64,000 bases of DNA from Rhodospirillaceae bacterium (GCA_009772935.1 WOUR01000019.1:1-64000); one strand, 5' to 3'; numbered from the stretch's first letter, positions 18,846-28,269 are shown. Program-made: numbers and translations. The notes: generated by a model from the sequence alone, not told the origin.

Positions 18846-18951
18846 CGTCTTACTCCCCGTCCCGGTGTTTCATCCTGTGGCGCCCTTGATACGATGACGA
18901 GCCGGCCAGCGTCCATCCATGCTAGGAAGGCTCCCTTCCGCGAGGAGAAAG

Positions 18952-19407
18952 ATGGCAGGACTTCATTACGAGGACTTCACCGTCGGCCGCGTGTTCGAGC
19001 ACGAATGGACGCGCACCGTGACCGAGATGGACAATGTCCTGTTCAGCTCGCTCACCATGAACGTCCAGCCGCTGCATCTCGACGAGGAATTCGCCTCGAA
19101 GACCGAGTTCGGCCAGCGCATCGTGAACAGCCTGTTCACGCTGGGCCTGATGATCGGCATCACCGTCAACGACACGACACTGGGCACAACCATCGCCAAT
19201 CTCGGCATGACCGACGTGCGCTTTCCCAAGCCCGTGTTCCATGGCGACACGCTGCGGGTGCGGACCCGCGTCGTCAGCCTGCGCGAGAGCAAGTCGCGTC
19301 CCGATGCCGGGATCGTCGAATTCGCCCACACCGCGATCAACCAGCGCGGCGAGACCGTCGCCGAATGCACCCGCCAGGCGCTGATGCGCAAGAAACCCAA
19401 GGACTGA
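18952..19407 (+). CDS. MaoC family dehydratase (hotdog fold)
   Basis: This 151-residue MaoC-type protein probably hydrates or dehydrates an enoyl-CoA or a methylfumaryl/mesaconyl-CoA-like substrate. Family features include the N-terminal [19 protein letters not shown], the PLHLDEEFA helix and the [11 protein letters not shown] strand. The ATG at 18952 follows GAGGAGAAAG. Six bases separate it from the CitE-like gene. Side-by-side MaoC and CitE-like genes are common in pathways where a beta-methylmalyl-CoA or related ester is hydrated and split. Confidence 0.88.
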   Translation: MAGLHYEDFTVGRVFEHEWTRTVTEMDNVLFSSLTMNVQPLHLDEEFASKTEFGQRIVNSLFTLGLMIGITVNDTTLGTTIANLGMTDVRFPKPVFHGDTLRVRTRVVSLRESKSRPDAGIVEFAHTAINQRGETVAECTRQALMRKKPKD

Positions 19408-19413
19408 GAAAAG

Positions 19414-20277
19414 ATGCGATCCTTCCTGTTCGTTCCCGCCGATTCCGAGCGCAAGCTCGCCAAGGGCCCCGCCTCCGGCGCCGACGGGTTGATCCTCGAC
19501 CTCGAGGATTCCGTCGCCACCGACCGCAAGAAGGTCGCGCGCGACATGGCGCTGGCCTATCTCGGCAGCGCCAACCGCGCCGGCCCGAAACTCTATGTTC
19601 GCGTCAACGCACTCGACACCGGCCTCACCCTGGGCGACCTCGCCACTGTGATGCAGGGCAAGCCCGACGGCATCGTCTTCCCGAAATGCGTCGGCCAGGC
19701 CGATCTCGATCTGATGTCGAACTATCTCGACGCTCTCGAAGCGCGCGAGGGCATCGAGGCCGGCGCGACCCGCATCCTGACCATCGCCACCGAAAGCGCG
19801 GCAGCGATCCTGGCGCTCACCGCGGCGCCGGCCAGGCACGCCCGCCTGATCGGTCACTCCTGGGGCGGCGAAGACCTGATGGCCGATCTCGGCGCGCTGG
19901 CGAAAGGGCCTTCTCCTGGCGTCTACGACGACACGTTCAAACTCGCGCGCACGGTCAATCTGATGGCCTCGGTCGCAGCGGGCGTCACCGCCTACGACAC
20001 GGTCTATCCCGACATCCGCAACGTCGAGGGCCTGCGTGCCGAGGCGCACGATGCAAGGCGCATGGGCTATGGCGGCAAGATCGCCATCCATCCCGACCAG
20101 GTCGCCATCATCCACGAGGTCTTCACGCCGACCGCAGCCGAGATCGACTGGGCGATGCGCGTCATCGCGACCTTCGAGAACAATCCCGGCGCCGGCGTCC
20201 TCACCATGGACGGCAAGATGCTCGACAAGCCGCATCTCGTGCTGGCGCGCCGGCTGGTCTCGCGGACGGGGGGATGA
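19414..20277 (+). CDS. HpcH/HpaI (CitE-like) CoA ester lyase
   Basis: This 287-residue TIM-barrel lyase belongs to the citrate lyase beta-subunit-like/malyl-CoA lyase group. The sequence has RSFLFVPADSERKLAK at the N-terminus, ADGLILDLEDSVA (metal and CoA region) and GHSWGGEDLMADLGA. The C-terminal IHPDQVAIIHEVF belongs to the substrate-closing lid. No citrate lyase alpha or acyl-carrier subunit is present, so it acts alone, probably on a malyl- or methylmalyl-CoA type ester together with the MaoC protein. Its stop overlaps the exoD-like start by four bases. Confidence 0.88.
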   Translation: MRSFLFVPADSERKLAKGPASGADGLILDLEDSVATDRKKVARDMALAYLGSANRAGPKLYVRVNALDTGLTLGDLATVMQGKPDGIVFPKCVGQADLDLMSNYLDALEAREGIEAGATRILTIATESAAAILALTAAPARHARLIGHSWGGEDLMADLGALAKGPSPGVYDDTFKLARTVNLMASVAAGVTAYDTVYPDIRNVEGLRAEAHDARRMGYGGKIAIHPDQVAIIHEVFTPTAAEIDWAMRVIATFENNPGAGVLTMDGKMLDKPHLVLARRLVSRTGG

Positions 20278-20900
20278 AGGACAATTTCGGCCTTCTGGAC
20301 ACGCTCGACCGGCTGTTCGCCGGGGACCGCACCACAGTCCTGTCACTGAACGAGTTCCTCGAGGGGTTCGACGGCCGCTCCTACGCCTTCGCCGTTCTGG
20401 CGATCAACGTCGCGAACATCATCCCGACGGGCATACCCTGGCTGTCGACGATCACGGGGGTCCCGATGCTGTACGTGCTCGCCCAGTACTTCGCCGGGCA
20501 TCCCGTGCCGTCGCTGCCCGAGACGCTCGGCAAGCGGGGCCTGCCGCGCGGAAAGCTGCAGGATTTCCTGAAGCGCGCGCGGGGCTTCATCCGCTGGCTG
20601 GAGAACACCGTCCACGCCCGTCACGAATGGTGGGTCAACGGCATGCCTCGCCGGCTGCTTCTCATCGCGCTTTCGATCGACGTGCTGATCCTCGCGCTGC
20701 CGATTCCCTTCGATAACTTCTTCCCCGCCTGGGCGATCCTCTTCTTCTGCTTCGCCCTGATCGAAGATGACGGTTTGATGGCGATGCTCGGCTGGTTGAT
20801 GACGGCGGTCACCGCCTGCTGGACGGTGTTTCTCCTGATGGTCGGCCATGCCGCAATCTCGGCCGCAATTTCGACCCTGCGGGGGATTATCTTCGGCTAG
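20274..20900 (+). CDS. ExoD family membrane protein
   Basis: This 208-residue member of the ExoD family was named for a Rhizobium protein needed for normal exopolysaccharide production and alkali tolerance. The sequence shows the conserved NIIPTGIPWLSTITGVP stretch followed by three or four membrane helices (for example LLIALSIDVLILALPIPF and WAILFFCFALIEDDGLMAMLGW). The ATG overlaps the stop of the lyase gene (ATGA), which suggests translational coupling, although no functional link is obvious. The biochemical role of ExoD proteins is not established. Confidence 0.87.
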   Translation: MKDNFGLLDTLDRLFAGDRTTVLSLNEFLEGFDGRSYAFAVLAINVANIIPTGIPWLSTITGVPMLYVLAQYFAGHPVPSLPETLGKRGLPRGKLQDFLKRARGFIRWLENTVHARHEWWVNGMPRRLLLIALSIDVLILALPIPFDNFFPAWAILFFCFALIEDDGLMAMLGWLMTAVTACWTVFLLMVGHAAISAAISTLRGIIFG

Positions 20901-20921
20901 CCACCATAGTGAGCTGCCGCC

Positions 20922-22034
20922 ATGACATTACGTGCCGACGTTTCCGCCACTCTGCGCGCCGCCCTCGACCGCGGTGAGTCACTTCCGGCCCGCTGGTACA
21001 CCGATCCTGCGATCACCGAGCACGAAATCACGCACGTCTTCCGCAAGAGCTGGAACTATGTCGGTCCGCTCTCGCAACTCGTCGAGGTCGGCGACTACGT
21101 GACCGGCTATGCCGGCGGCGTGCCCGTGGCAGTCGTGCGCAACGAAAACGGCCTGGCGGGTCTCGTGAACGTCTGCCGGCATCGCCGGCACGAAGTCCTG
21201 AAAGGCCGCGGCAATGCCAAGAGGCTGCAATGCGGCTACCACGCCTGGACCTACGATCTGGCCGGCGGCCTGAAGCGCGTGCCGCGCTCGCAGTCGGAGT
21301 CGAACTTCAATCTCGCCGATTTCCCCCTGCTGCCGATCCGCGCCGAGGCGCTGGGGCCGTTCGTCTTCGTCAACCTCGACCCCGAGGCGCCAACGGCTGC
21401 ATCCTGCTACGGCCCGGTCCTCGACCTGATCGCCGCGAGCGGCGTCGTGCTCGACACGCTGGTACATCACAGTCGCGACGAGTGGCGCTCGAACGCCAAC
21501 TGGAAGACGATGCTCGAGAACTATCTCGAATGCTATCATTGCGCCGTCGCCCACCCCGGCTTCAACGCCGCGATCGACGTCCGCCCGGACGCCTATACGT
21601 TGAAGGCGCATGGCTATTTCTCGAGCCAGACCGGCCCGGTCCGGCCCGCCGCGCTCGAAGGCAAGAGCAGGATCGAACTCTATGACGTTTCGGGCGCGGT
21701 CACGCAGTCGCAGTACCACTTCCTGTGGCCGAACGTGACGATCAACATCAATCCCGGCTTCCCGAACCTGTCGATCGACGTCTGGGCACCGGACGGCCCG
21801 AACGCGACCAGAGGCTTCTCCGAGCAGTTCTTCGGGCCCGGCGTCAGCGACGAGTTCGCGAAGTCGCTCGTCGCCTTCAACAAGCAGGTCGCCGCGGAAG
21901 ACGATGCCCTGACGGAATCGGTTCAGCGCGGCCTTCTCGGCGGCCTGCCCGCTACGGGCCGCTTCCTGGCCAACAGCGAGCACCTCGTCATCCACTTCCA
22001 GAAGATGATCGTCGAGGCCGTGGGCGTCTCCTGA
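20922..22034 (+). CDS. Aromatic ring-hydroxylating dioxygenase alpha subunit (Rieske)
   Basis: This 370-residue oxygenase component has an N-terminal Rieske [2Fe-2S] site, with ligands C85, H87, C104 and H107 (CRH then CGYH). The C-terminal catalytic domain carries the mononuclear iron motif NYLECYHCAVAHPGF. Such proteins insert oxygen into aromatic rings or demethylate quaternary amines, taking electrons from a separate reductase. No reductase or beta subunit lies alongside, so it must borrow one. It begins 21 bases after exoD and ends well before the DJ-1-like gene. Confidence 0.9.
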   Translation: MTLRADVSATLRAALDRGESLPARWYTDPAITEHEITHVFRKSWNYVGPLSQLVEVGDYVTGYAGGVPVAVVRNENGLAGLVNVCRHRRHEVLKGRGNAKRLQCGYHAWTYDLAGGLKRVPRSQSESNFNLADFPLLPIRAEALGPFVFVNLDPEAPTAASCYGPVLDLIAASGVVLDTLVHHSRDEWRSNANWKTMLENYLECYHCAVAHPGFNAAIDVRPDAYTLKAHGYFSSQTGPVRPAALEGKSRIELYDVSGAVTQSQYHFLWPNVTININPGFPNLSIDVWAPDGPNATRGFSEQFFGPGVSDEFAKSLVAFNKQVAAEDDALTESVQRGLLGGLPATGRFLANSEHLVIHFQKMIVEAVGVS

Positions 22035-22170
22035 GGCGTCATTGGAAGGACGGCGCGGCGGGACTGCCGGAAGGCTTCCCCCGAATCCGGCGGAATGATA
22101 GCGTCCGCCGCGTTCAAGGGTCCCTATGGCGTGATTCATTCCGCGCTGACAACCACCCGAGAGAAAGCCG

Positions 22171-22869
22171 ATGACAAGCACACTCCAGATCGGAATCCTG
22201 TTCTTTCCCAATGTCACGCAGCTCGACGCCATGGGCCCGGCCCAGGTGCTGAGCAGGCTTCCCGGCGCCAGGATGCACATGATCTGGAAAAGCCGCGATC
22301 CGGTGACGACAGATTCCGGCTTCGCCGTGCTGCCGACCACCACCTTCGCCGACTGCCCGCAGCTCGACGTGATCTGCGTGCCGGGCGGCGTCGGCCAGGT
22401 CGCCTTGATGAACGACCTGGAGACGCTCACCTTCCTGCGTCGCCAGGCCGAAGGCGCGCGCTACATTACTTCGGTCTGCACCGGTTCGCTGGTGCTCGCC
22501 GCCGCCGGCCTGCTGAAGGGCTATCGCTCGGCCTGCCACTGGTCGGTGCGCGACGAGCTGGCGGCGTTCGGCGCCATTCCCGTCGCCGAGCGCGTCGTGC
22601 GCGACCGCAACCGCCTCTCCGGCGGCGGCGTCACCGCGGGCATCGACTTCGGCCTCACGCTCGCGGCCGAACTCGCCGGCGAACAGGTCGCCAAGGCGAT
22701 CCAGCTCATGATGGAATACGATCCAAATCCGCCGTTCGACAGCGGCAGCCCGGAGAAGGCCGGCCCGGAACTGGTGGCGTTCTACAAGCAGCGCACGGCC
22801 GGCATGATGGATCAGCGCCGCGAGGCCAATCGGATCGCGGCGGAAAGGGTCGCCGCCGGCGCGTCCTGA
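22171..22869 (+). CDS. DJ-1/PfpI family protein, isonitrile hydratase-like
   Basis: This 232-residue protein belongs to the DJ-1/PfpI superfamily. The nucleophile-elbow Cys is in YITSVCTGSLVLAAAGLL, and CVPGGVGQ supplies the acidic partner region. The overall layout, with the C-terminal GGGVTAGIDFGLTL, matches isonitrile hydratase InhA of Pseudomonas, which converts isonitriles to N-substituted formamides. Because this subfamily also contains regulators' sensor domains and proteins of unknown role, the exact reaction remains a family-based guess. No AraC-type DNA-binding domain is attached. Confidence 0.82.
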   Translation: MTSTLQIGILFFPNVTQLDAMGPAQVLSRLPGARMHMIWKSRDPVTTDSGFAVLPTTTFADCPQLDVICVPGGVGQVALMNDLETLTFLRRQAEGARYITSVCTGSLVLAAAGLLKGYRSACHWSVRDELAAFGAIPVAERVVRDRNRLSGGGVTAGIDFGLTLAAELAGEQVAKAIQLMMEYDPNPPFDSGSPEKAGPELVAFYKQRTAGMMDQRREANRIAAERVAAGAS

Positions 22870-22930
22870 GCGGCTAGATGCATCCGCTCCGGCCCATCCA
22901 CAGCCCAGAGCAATTGACTGCTGGTCTCCG

Positions 22931-24097
22931 CTAATACGACCGCGGCAGCCCGAGCACATGCTCGGCGACAAAATTCAGGATCATGTTGGTGGAGATCGGT
23001 GCCACCGTGTAGAGGCGGGCCTCGCGGAACTTGCGCTCGACGTCGTACTCCTCGGCGAAGCCGAAGCCGCCGTGGGTCTGCACGCACATCTCGGCCGCCG
23101 CCCATGAGGCTTCCGACGCCAGCATCTTGGCCATATTGGCCTCGGCACCGGCATTGATGCCGGCCTCATACATTGCCGCAGCCTTGCGCACCATCAGGTC
23201 GGCTGCCTCGATCTGCGTGTAGGCGCGCGCGATCGGATACTGGACGCCCTGGTTCTGGCCAATGGCCCGGCCGAACAGCTTGCGCTCCTTAGCGTAGTTC
23301 ACGGCCTTCTCGATGAACCACTTGCCGTCGCCGATGCACTCCGAGGCGATCAGCACCCGCTCGGCGTTCATGCCGGAGAGGATGTAGCGGAAGCCCTGCC
23401 CCTCCTCGCCGATCAGGTTCTCGGCCGACACTTCCATGTTGTCGAAGAACACTTCGGTGCTGTTGTGGTTCATCATCGTGCGGATCGGCCGGATGGTGAG
23501 CCCCTTGCCCAGCGCCGAGCGCATGTCGACCAGGAACACCGACAGGCCGTCGGTCTTCTTCTGGGTCTGCTCGCGCGGCGTGGTGCGGGCGAGCAGCAGC
23601 ATCAGGTCGGAATGCTCGGCGCGGCTGGTCCACACCTTCTGCCCGTTCACCACGTAGGTGCTGTTGTCCTTCTTCACAGCCGTGGTGCGCAGGCTCAGCG
23701 TATCGGTTCCGCTCGACGGCTCGGTGACGCCGAAGGCCTGCAGGCGCAGCTCGCCGGTGGCGATCTTCGGCAGGTAGCGTTCCTTCTGCTCCTTGCTGCC
23801 GTGCCGCAGGACGGTGCCCATGATGTACATCTGGGCATGGCAGGCCGCCGCGTTGCAGCCGGCTTTGTGGATCTCCTCCAGCACCGCGCTGGCCGCCGAG
23901 ATACCGAGGCCGGCGCCGCCATACTCCTCCGGGATCAGGATCGACAGCCACCCGGCTTCGGTCAGCGCCTTCACGAAGGCCGTCGGGTAGCCGCGCTCGC
24001 GGTCGAGCTCGCGCCAGTAGGCGCCGTCGAACTTCAGGCAGAGCTGGCGAACGGCGTCGCGGATCTCGGGGTGCGTCGGAGCGTAGGGATTTTCCAT
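22931..24097 (-). CDS. Acyl-CoA dehydrogenase family protein
   Basis: This 388-residue FAD-dependent dehydrogenase of the beta-oxidation type has LQAFGVTEPSSGTD (FAD/substrate contact) and QTHGGFGFAEEYDVERKFREAR near the C-terminus. The segment that usually reads YEGT and contains the catalytic Glu is here LYTVAPIST, so the base must come from elsewhere or the enzyme belongs to a divergent subfamily. The ATG at 24097 (MENPYAPTHPE) fits the family start. It follows the glutamate cyclase gene by 10 bases, in what looks like one transcript. Confidence 0.9.
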   Translation of the reverse strand: MENPYAPTHPEIRDAVRQLCLKFDGAYWRELDRERGYPTAFVKALTEAGWLSILIPEEYGGAGLGISAASAVLEEIHKAGCNAAACHAQMYIMGTVLRHGSKEQKERYLPKIATGELRLQAFGVTEPSSGTDTLSLRTTAVKKDNSTYVVNGQKVWTSRAEHSDLMLLLARTTPREQTQKKTDGLSVFLVDMRSALGKGLTIRPIRTMMNHNSTEVFFDNMEVSAENLIGEEGQGFRYILSGMNAERVLIASECIGDGKWFIEKAVNYAKERKLFGRAIGQNQGVQYPIARAYTQIEAADLMVRKAAAMYEAGINAGAEANMAKMLASEASWAAAEMCVQTHGGFGFAEEYDVERKFREARLYTVAPISTNMILNFVAEHVLGLPRSY

Positions 24098-24107
24098 GGC
24101 GCGCAAG

Positions 24108-25028
24108 CTAATGCGCGCCCTCTCCCCACGCAATGCGGCCGAGCCGGTCGACCAGCGGTCCGTGGATTTCCGGGCCGAATCCGTCGACCGTGGCGACGCG
24201 GAGCGCGGTCACGCCGTCCACTGCACCGGCTTCCTTCACGATCGAATCGGTGACGAAGAAGTCCCGTTCCGCGGTCAGGAATTTCGCGATCGTCGGGCGC
24301 CAGTCCGGGCGCAGCACGGCGAGCGCCGCCATGAGCCCGTAGGCGCCCCAGTTCGAGACGCCGGCGACGACGAGGTGGTCGCACGACGTCACGCAGGCGA
24401 TCGCCGCGCCGTTGGGCACGTGCTCGGCGATCAGCCCTGGCTGCAGCTTGCCCATGCCGATCTCGTTGCCACCGTCGCCGACCGCGAGTTTCGTCCAGTC
24501 CCCGCCTTCGAATAGCGAATCGAGCGGCAAGGTCCAGGGCGAGACATCGACGCCGCGCATGTTGCGCGGCTTGCCATCGGCGCTGCGGCCGCAGCGCTCG
24601 ATGGCGACGACGTGGCTGAGCTTCTCCTGACGCCAGAGCTCGGTCGCTGCTTCGAGGGCGCCCTCCTCGCCCAGCACGATCTCGTCGACCGTCACGTCCT
24701 CGCCCGTCGCCCGAACGGCCGAACGCACGGCCTCGACGCTGGGCGTGTCGACGGCGATGCGGGCCGGCACGCCGCAGGCGACCAGTGCCGCCGCCAGCAG
24801 GGCCGTGCCCACGGGGCCGTCGGTCTCGGGCGCGGCCACATCGCCCCGCGGCACGAAGAAGCCGGTGATCAGGCCCACGCGCGAGGCCGTTGCGAGCGAC
24901 GCAGCGGCCTCGGCCAGGCCGCCGCGAGTTGCGTCGATCAATTGCTGCGTCTTGCGGCCGACGTCGCGGCATACCAGGGCCTCGATGGCGGCGAGGCGAC
25001 GATCCTGCTCATTTGTCCTTGGCGACAT
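24108..25028 (-). CDS. D-glutamate cyclase-like protein (DUF4392)
   Basis: This 306-residue protein matches the DUF4392/GLUCM C-terminal family, whose animal member converts D-glutamate to 5-oxo-D-proline. Recognisable parts are GLITGFFVPRGDVAAPETDGPVG at the N-terminus, a central VVAIERCGRSADGKPRNMRG, VGDGGNEIGMGKL, and a C-terminal catalytic-looking VTSCDHLVVAGVSNWGAYG. The first 20 bases of the gene overlap the end of the cyclase gene upstream, and the start has a GGGAG site. The function in this organism is inferred from the family only. Confidence 0.78.
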   Translation of the reverse strand: MSPRTNEQDRRLAAIEALVCRDVGRKTQQLIDATRGGLAEAAASLATASRVGLITGFFVPRGDVAAPETDGPVGTALLAAALVACGVPARIAVDTPSVEAVRSAVRATGEDVTVDEIVLGEEGALEAATELWRQEKLSHVVAIERCGRSADGKPRNMRGVDVSPWTLPLDSLFEGGDWTKLAVGDGGNEIGMGKLQPGLIAEHVPNGAAIACVTSCDHLVVAGVSNWGAYGLMAALAVLRPDWRPTIAKFLTAERDFFVTDSIVKEAGAVDGVTALRVATVDGFGPEIHGPLVDRLGRIAWGEGAH

Positions 25029-27252
25029 AAACTCCCTTCCAGTCCACCGGCGAATCGTCGATCAGCTCGTCGAGACGTCCGCGCATCATCTGATAGTAGC
25101 TCTGGCGCCATCCCACCCGCGCCGCCGCCGCCTCGCAGGCCTCGACCGTATCGAGCGCCTCGGCGAAGGCGCCGGACCGATAGAGCTGCAGGAACGCTGC
25201 CTGCTGCTCGACAAGCGCCGCATGGGCCGGCGCCCTGGCAAGTTCGGCATCGCCCAGCAGCGCGTAGATGCGCTCGGGCTCGGTCTTGCCCTTCACGGTG
25301 ATCAGGTCGAGCTCGAGCGTGGCGTAGTCTTCGACCGCCTCGCGCGTCTTGCGGCCGATGATGATGCCGACGCCGTAGGTCTTGCACTGGCCTTCGAGGC
25401 GCGATGCCAGGTTCACGTCGTCACCCAGGCATGAATAGGTGAAGCGCTGGGTGGAGCCGAAATTACCGACCGAGGCCGGTCCGGTGTTGAGGCCTACGCC
25501 GATGTTCACCGGGATGTGGCGACGTCCTTCGGCCTCCGCTTCGGCCTTCCATTCCTCGTTCAGCACCGCAAGCTGCGCCTGCATGGCCAGCGCCGCATCG
25601 CAGGCGCGCGCAGCATGGCGATCGACTGGCAAGGGTGCATTCCAGAACGCCATGATGGCATCGCCCATATATTTGTCGATCGTGCCCTTGCGGGCGAGGA
25701 TCAAGTCGGTCATCGGCGTCAGGAAGCGGTTCATGAACCGCGTCAGGCCGTGCGGGTCGAACTGCTCGGAGATGGTGGTGAAGCCGCGGACGTCGGTAAA
25801 CATGACCGTGATCTCGCGCTGCTCGCCACCGAGCTGCAAAAGGCCCGGATTGCGCGCGAGCTGTTCGACCAGGTCCGGCGAAAGGTACATGCCGAAGGCG
25901 CCGCGGATCTCCGCCCGCTCCCGCTCCGTCCGCATGAAGGCGAGCGCCGTCCCGCTGACATAGATCGCCGCGAGCGTCACCGGCGGATAGATCGGATCGA
26001 ACAGCAGCTGATGCTGCGAATAGGCCAGCCACGGCACGACCAGACCGGCGCCGATCAGGATCGACGCGACGAACGCCATCCTGCCCGCCGACAGGCGCGG
26101 CAGCAGCACGACCATGAGCAGCCCCACGGCCGCGAGATAGAGGAACTCCGCACCGTCGGCATAGTCGGGCCGGGCAAGGAACTTCTGCTCCAGCATCTGC
26201 TCGGCCAGCTGTGCATGGACCTCGACGCCCGGCACCCCGTCCTGAACCGGCGTGTTGCGCAGGTCCTTGAGGCCGATGGCGCTGGTGCCGACGAAGATCA
26301 CCTGGCCTTCGAGTTTCTCGGCGGGTACCTCGTCCTTCAGCACGGCGCGCGCGGAGATGAACCGCTGCGGCTGGTGGCCGGTATCGTAGAGCACGACCCG
26401 GCCGCGGCCGTCGGTCGGCACCTCGATGGCACCGGTCTTGATGGCGACGATGCCGGTCTTCTCGCCGAACGACATCTCGCCGCTCGCCCCGGACGACTTG
26501 ACCAGATAGGAGGACGCTTCCTGCGCCACCCGCAGCGCCTCGATCGACAGCGAGGGGAACAGACCTTCGTACCCGGCGACTCGGAACAGCATCGGAACCC
26601 GGCGGATCACGATGCTGTCGACGTCGGTGTTGACGCTGCCGTTGCCCTTGGCGGCGGCTTCCAGGATGTCGAGGGACTTCACCGTGCCGCCCTGCTGCGG
26701 CAGGAACTGGCTGGGCTGGTCACCGGCGAAGGCGACGCCATGGAACGTGCGCGGCGGCTTTCCCGAGCCCTTCAGGTCGAAACCGAAGCCCGTGACGACC
26801 CGCGACTGCGCAAACGCATCGGCCAGCACCTTGTCGTTGTCCTGCACCGCGGCCGCCAGCTTCTGCACCGTTTCGGGGTCGGTGAAGGCCACGAGGTCGC
26901 GCACCATGCGGCTGATCGACGACCGGTCCGGCTCCGCGAACACGGCGTCGAAGGCCACCACGGCGGCCCCCTTCTCGGTGAGCTTGTCGACCATCCGCGC
27001 GATGATCGTGCGCGGCCACGGCCATTGGCCGTATTCCTGCAGCGCCGCCTCGTCGATGTCGACGACGCGCACCGGCGTCTCGGGATTGTAGGGGCGCGGT
27101 TCGAGGCGCTGATAGCTGTCGAAGGCAAAATTCCGGATGCGCGAAACGGCACCGGGATCGGCGATGCGCAGCGCGAGGGCGCCCAGCAGCACGAGCATCG
27201 CGACGACGATCGGCGCCCGTCGCGAATTGATGCAGCGCAACAGCCAGCTCAC
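25009..27252 (-). CDS. CHASE2 domain-containing adenylate/guanylate cyclase (class III)
   Basis: This 747-residue membrane sensor-cyclase has a first membrane helix at about 12-30, an extracytoplasmic CHASE2 sensor domain (about 35-350), three more helices (about 365-445), and a class III catalytic domain (about 475-650). The metal-binding Asp lies in VMFTDVRGFTTISEQF, and DKYMGDAIMAFWNAP follows. A short helical tail of about 90 residues completes it. It should make cAMP or cGMP in response to an unknown periplasmic signal. It is divergent from the EamA gene, and its 3' end overlaps the glutamate cyclase-like gene by 20 bases. Confidence 0.93.
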   Translation of the reverse strand: MSWLLRCINSRRAPIVVAMLVLLGALALRIADPGAVSRIRNFAFDSYQRLEPRPYNPETPVRVVDIDEAALQEYGQWPWPRTIIARMVDKLTEKGAAVVAFDAVFAEPDRSSISRMVRDLVAFTDPETVQKLAAAVQDNDKVLADAFAQSRVVTGFGFDLKGSGKPPRTFHGVAFAGDQPSQFLPQQGGTVKSLDILEAAAKGNGSVNTDVDSIVIRRVPMLFRVAGYEGLFPSLSIEALRVAQEASSYLVKSSGASGEMSFGEKTGIVAIKTGAIEVPTDGRGRVVLYDTGHQPQRFISARAVLKDEVPAEKLEGQVIFVGTSAIGLKDLRNTPVQDGVPGVEVHAQLAEQMLEQKFLARPDYADGAEFLYLAAVGLLMVVLLPRLSAGRMAFVASILIGAGLVVPWLAYSQHQLLFDPIYPPVTLAAIYVSGTALAFMRTERERAEIRGAFGMYLSPDLVEQLARNPGLLQLGGEQREITVMFTDVRGFTTISEQFDPHGLTRFMNRFLTPMTDLILARKGTIDKYMGDAIMAFWNAPLPVDRHAARACDAALAMQAQLAVLNEEWKAEAEAEGRRHIPVNIGVGLNTGPASVGNFGSTQRFTYSCLGDDVNLASRLEGQCKTYGVGIIIGRKTREAVEDYATLELDLITVKGKTEPERIYALLGDAELARAPAHAALVEQQAAFLQLYRSGAFAEALDTVEACEAAAARVGWRQSYYQMMRGRLDELIDDSPVDWKGVYVAKDK

Positions 27253-27297
27253 ACGCTTTCGATCCCCTGATCCCCCGAGAACGTCACTTTACAGAGT

Positions 27298-28212
27298 ATG
27301 CAGCGCGAGCCAAATAGCGCGACCTTGACGCACGCGCCCAGCCAGACCGCCCTGCACGGCATCTACTTCAAGATGTGCGCGCTCGTGCTGTTCTGCACGA
27401 TGGACGCGATGGTCAAGGGGCTGGGCGGCACCTACGGCGCCTTCCAGCTCATGGTGTTCCGCAGCGCCGTCGCCCTGCTGCCCGTCGCGGTGCTGATCTG
27501 GCACGCCGGCGGCCTGCGGGTGGTGCGCAGCAGCAAGCCGGGCCTGCAGGCGCTGAGGGTCTGCATCGGCTTCGGCAGCATGTTCGGCTTCTTCTACGCC
27601 TTCCCGCGCATGCCGCTGGTCGATGCCTATGCCATCTCCTTCGCGGCACCCCTCTTCATGGTGGCGCTCTCCGTGCCGATTCTGCGCGAGCCGGTCGGCT
27701 GGCGGCGCTGGACGGCGGTAGGGGTGGGCTTCGCCGGCGTGCTGATCATGCTCGATCCCTGGGCGATCGAGTTCCACCTGGTCTCGCTGGTCATCCTGGC
27801 GGCGACCTTCTGCTATGCGCTCTCCACTGTGCTGGTCCGCAGGCTCAGCCGCCACGATCCCGACGTGGTGACCCTGTTCTGGTTCGCCGTCGTGGGTACC
27901 GTCGTCTCGATCGCCTGCGCGATCCCTGAATGGAAGTGGCCGCCGCCGATGGACTGGGTCTGGCTGCTGACGCTCGGCCTGCTGGGCGGCTGCGCCCAGA
28001 TCCTGATCACCCGGGCGTGGCGCCTCGCCCCCGCCGCGGTGCTGGCCCCCTTCGACTACGCGTCGATCGTCCTGGCCGTGGCCTTCGGCTATCTCTGGTT
28101 CAGGGAGGAGCCCTCCTGGACCGTTTGGTATGGCCTGCCGCTGGTCATCGGTTCGGGCCTTTACATCCTGCACCGCGAAAGGGTCCGGGCGCAACAGCGC
28201 AAAAAGCCCTAA
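27298..28212 (+). CDS. DMT superfamily (EamA) transporter
   Basis: This 304-residue membrane protein has two EamA repeats and about ten helices. The helix after MDAMVKGLGGTYGAFQLMVFR, the PLFMVALSVPILREPVGWRRW hinge, and the equivalent FREEPSWTVWYGLPLVIGSGLYIL in the second half are typical. Members export amino acids, purines or other small metabolites; the substrate is unknown. The gene ends inside a strong terminator hairpin. Confidence 0.92.
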   Translation: MQREPNSATLTHAPSQTALHGIYFKMCALVLFCTMDAMVKGLGGTYGAFQLMVFRSAVALLPVAVLIWHAGGLRVVRSSKPGLQALRVCIGFGSMFGFFYAFPRMPLVDAYAISFAAPLFMVALSVPILREPVGWRRWTAVGVGFAGVLIMLDPWAIEFHLVSLVILAATFCYALSTVLVRRLSRHDPDVVTLFWFAVVGTVVSIACAIPEWKWPPPMDWVWLLTLGLLGGCAQILITRAWRLAPAAVLAPFDYASIVLAVAFGYLWFREEPSWTVWYGLPLVIGSGLYILHRERVRAQQRKKP

Positions 28213-28227
28213 TCTCCTAGGGTTTTT
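28201..28227 (+). terminator. Rho-independent terminator after the EamA gene
   Basis: AAAAAGCCCTA pairs with TAGGGTTTTT around a 6-base loop (ATCTCC), giving a GC core of CCCTA/TAGGG followed by five Ts. The stop codon of the transporter lies inside the left arm and loop. The A-run before the stem would also make it work weakly in the opposite direction. Confidence 0.85.
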
Positions 28228-28269
28228 GTCGGGATTGACGAAACGCCCCGCCAACCACATCTTGTGGGT

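Noticed and set aside
17964..20900. A 978-codon plus-strand frame covering the quinone reductase and lyase genes
   Set aside because: Only its last 209 codons (from 20274) encode a real protein, the ExoD family member; the rest is antisense to the quinone reductase or out of frame with the MaoC and lyase genes.
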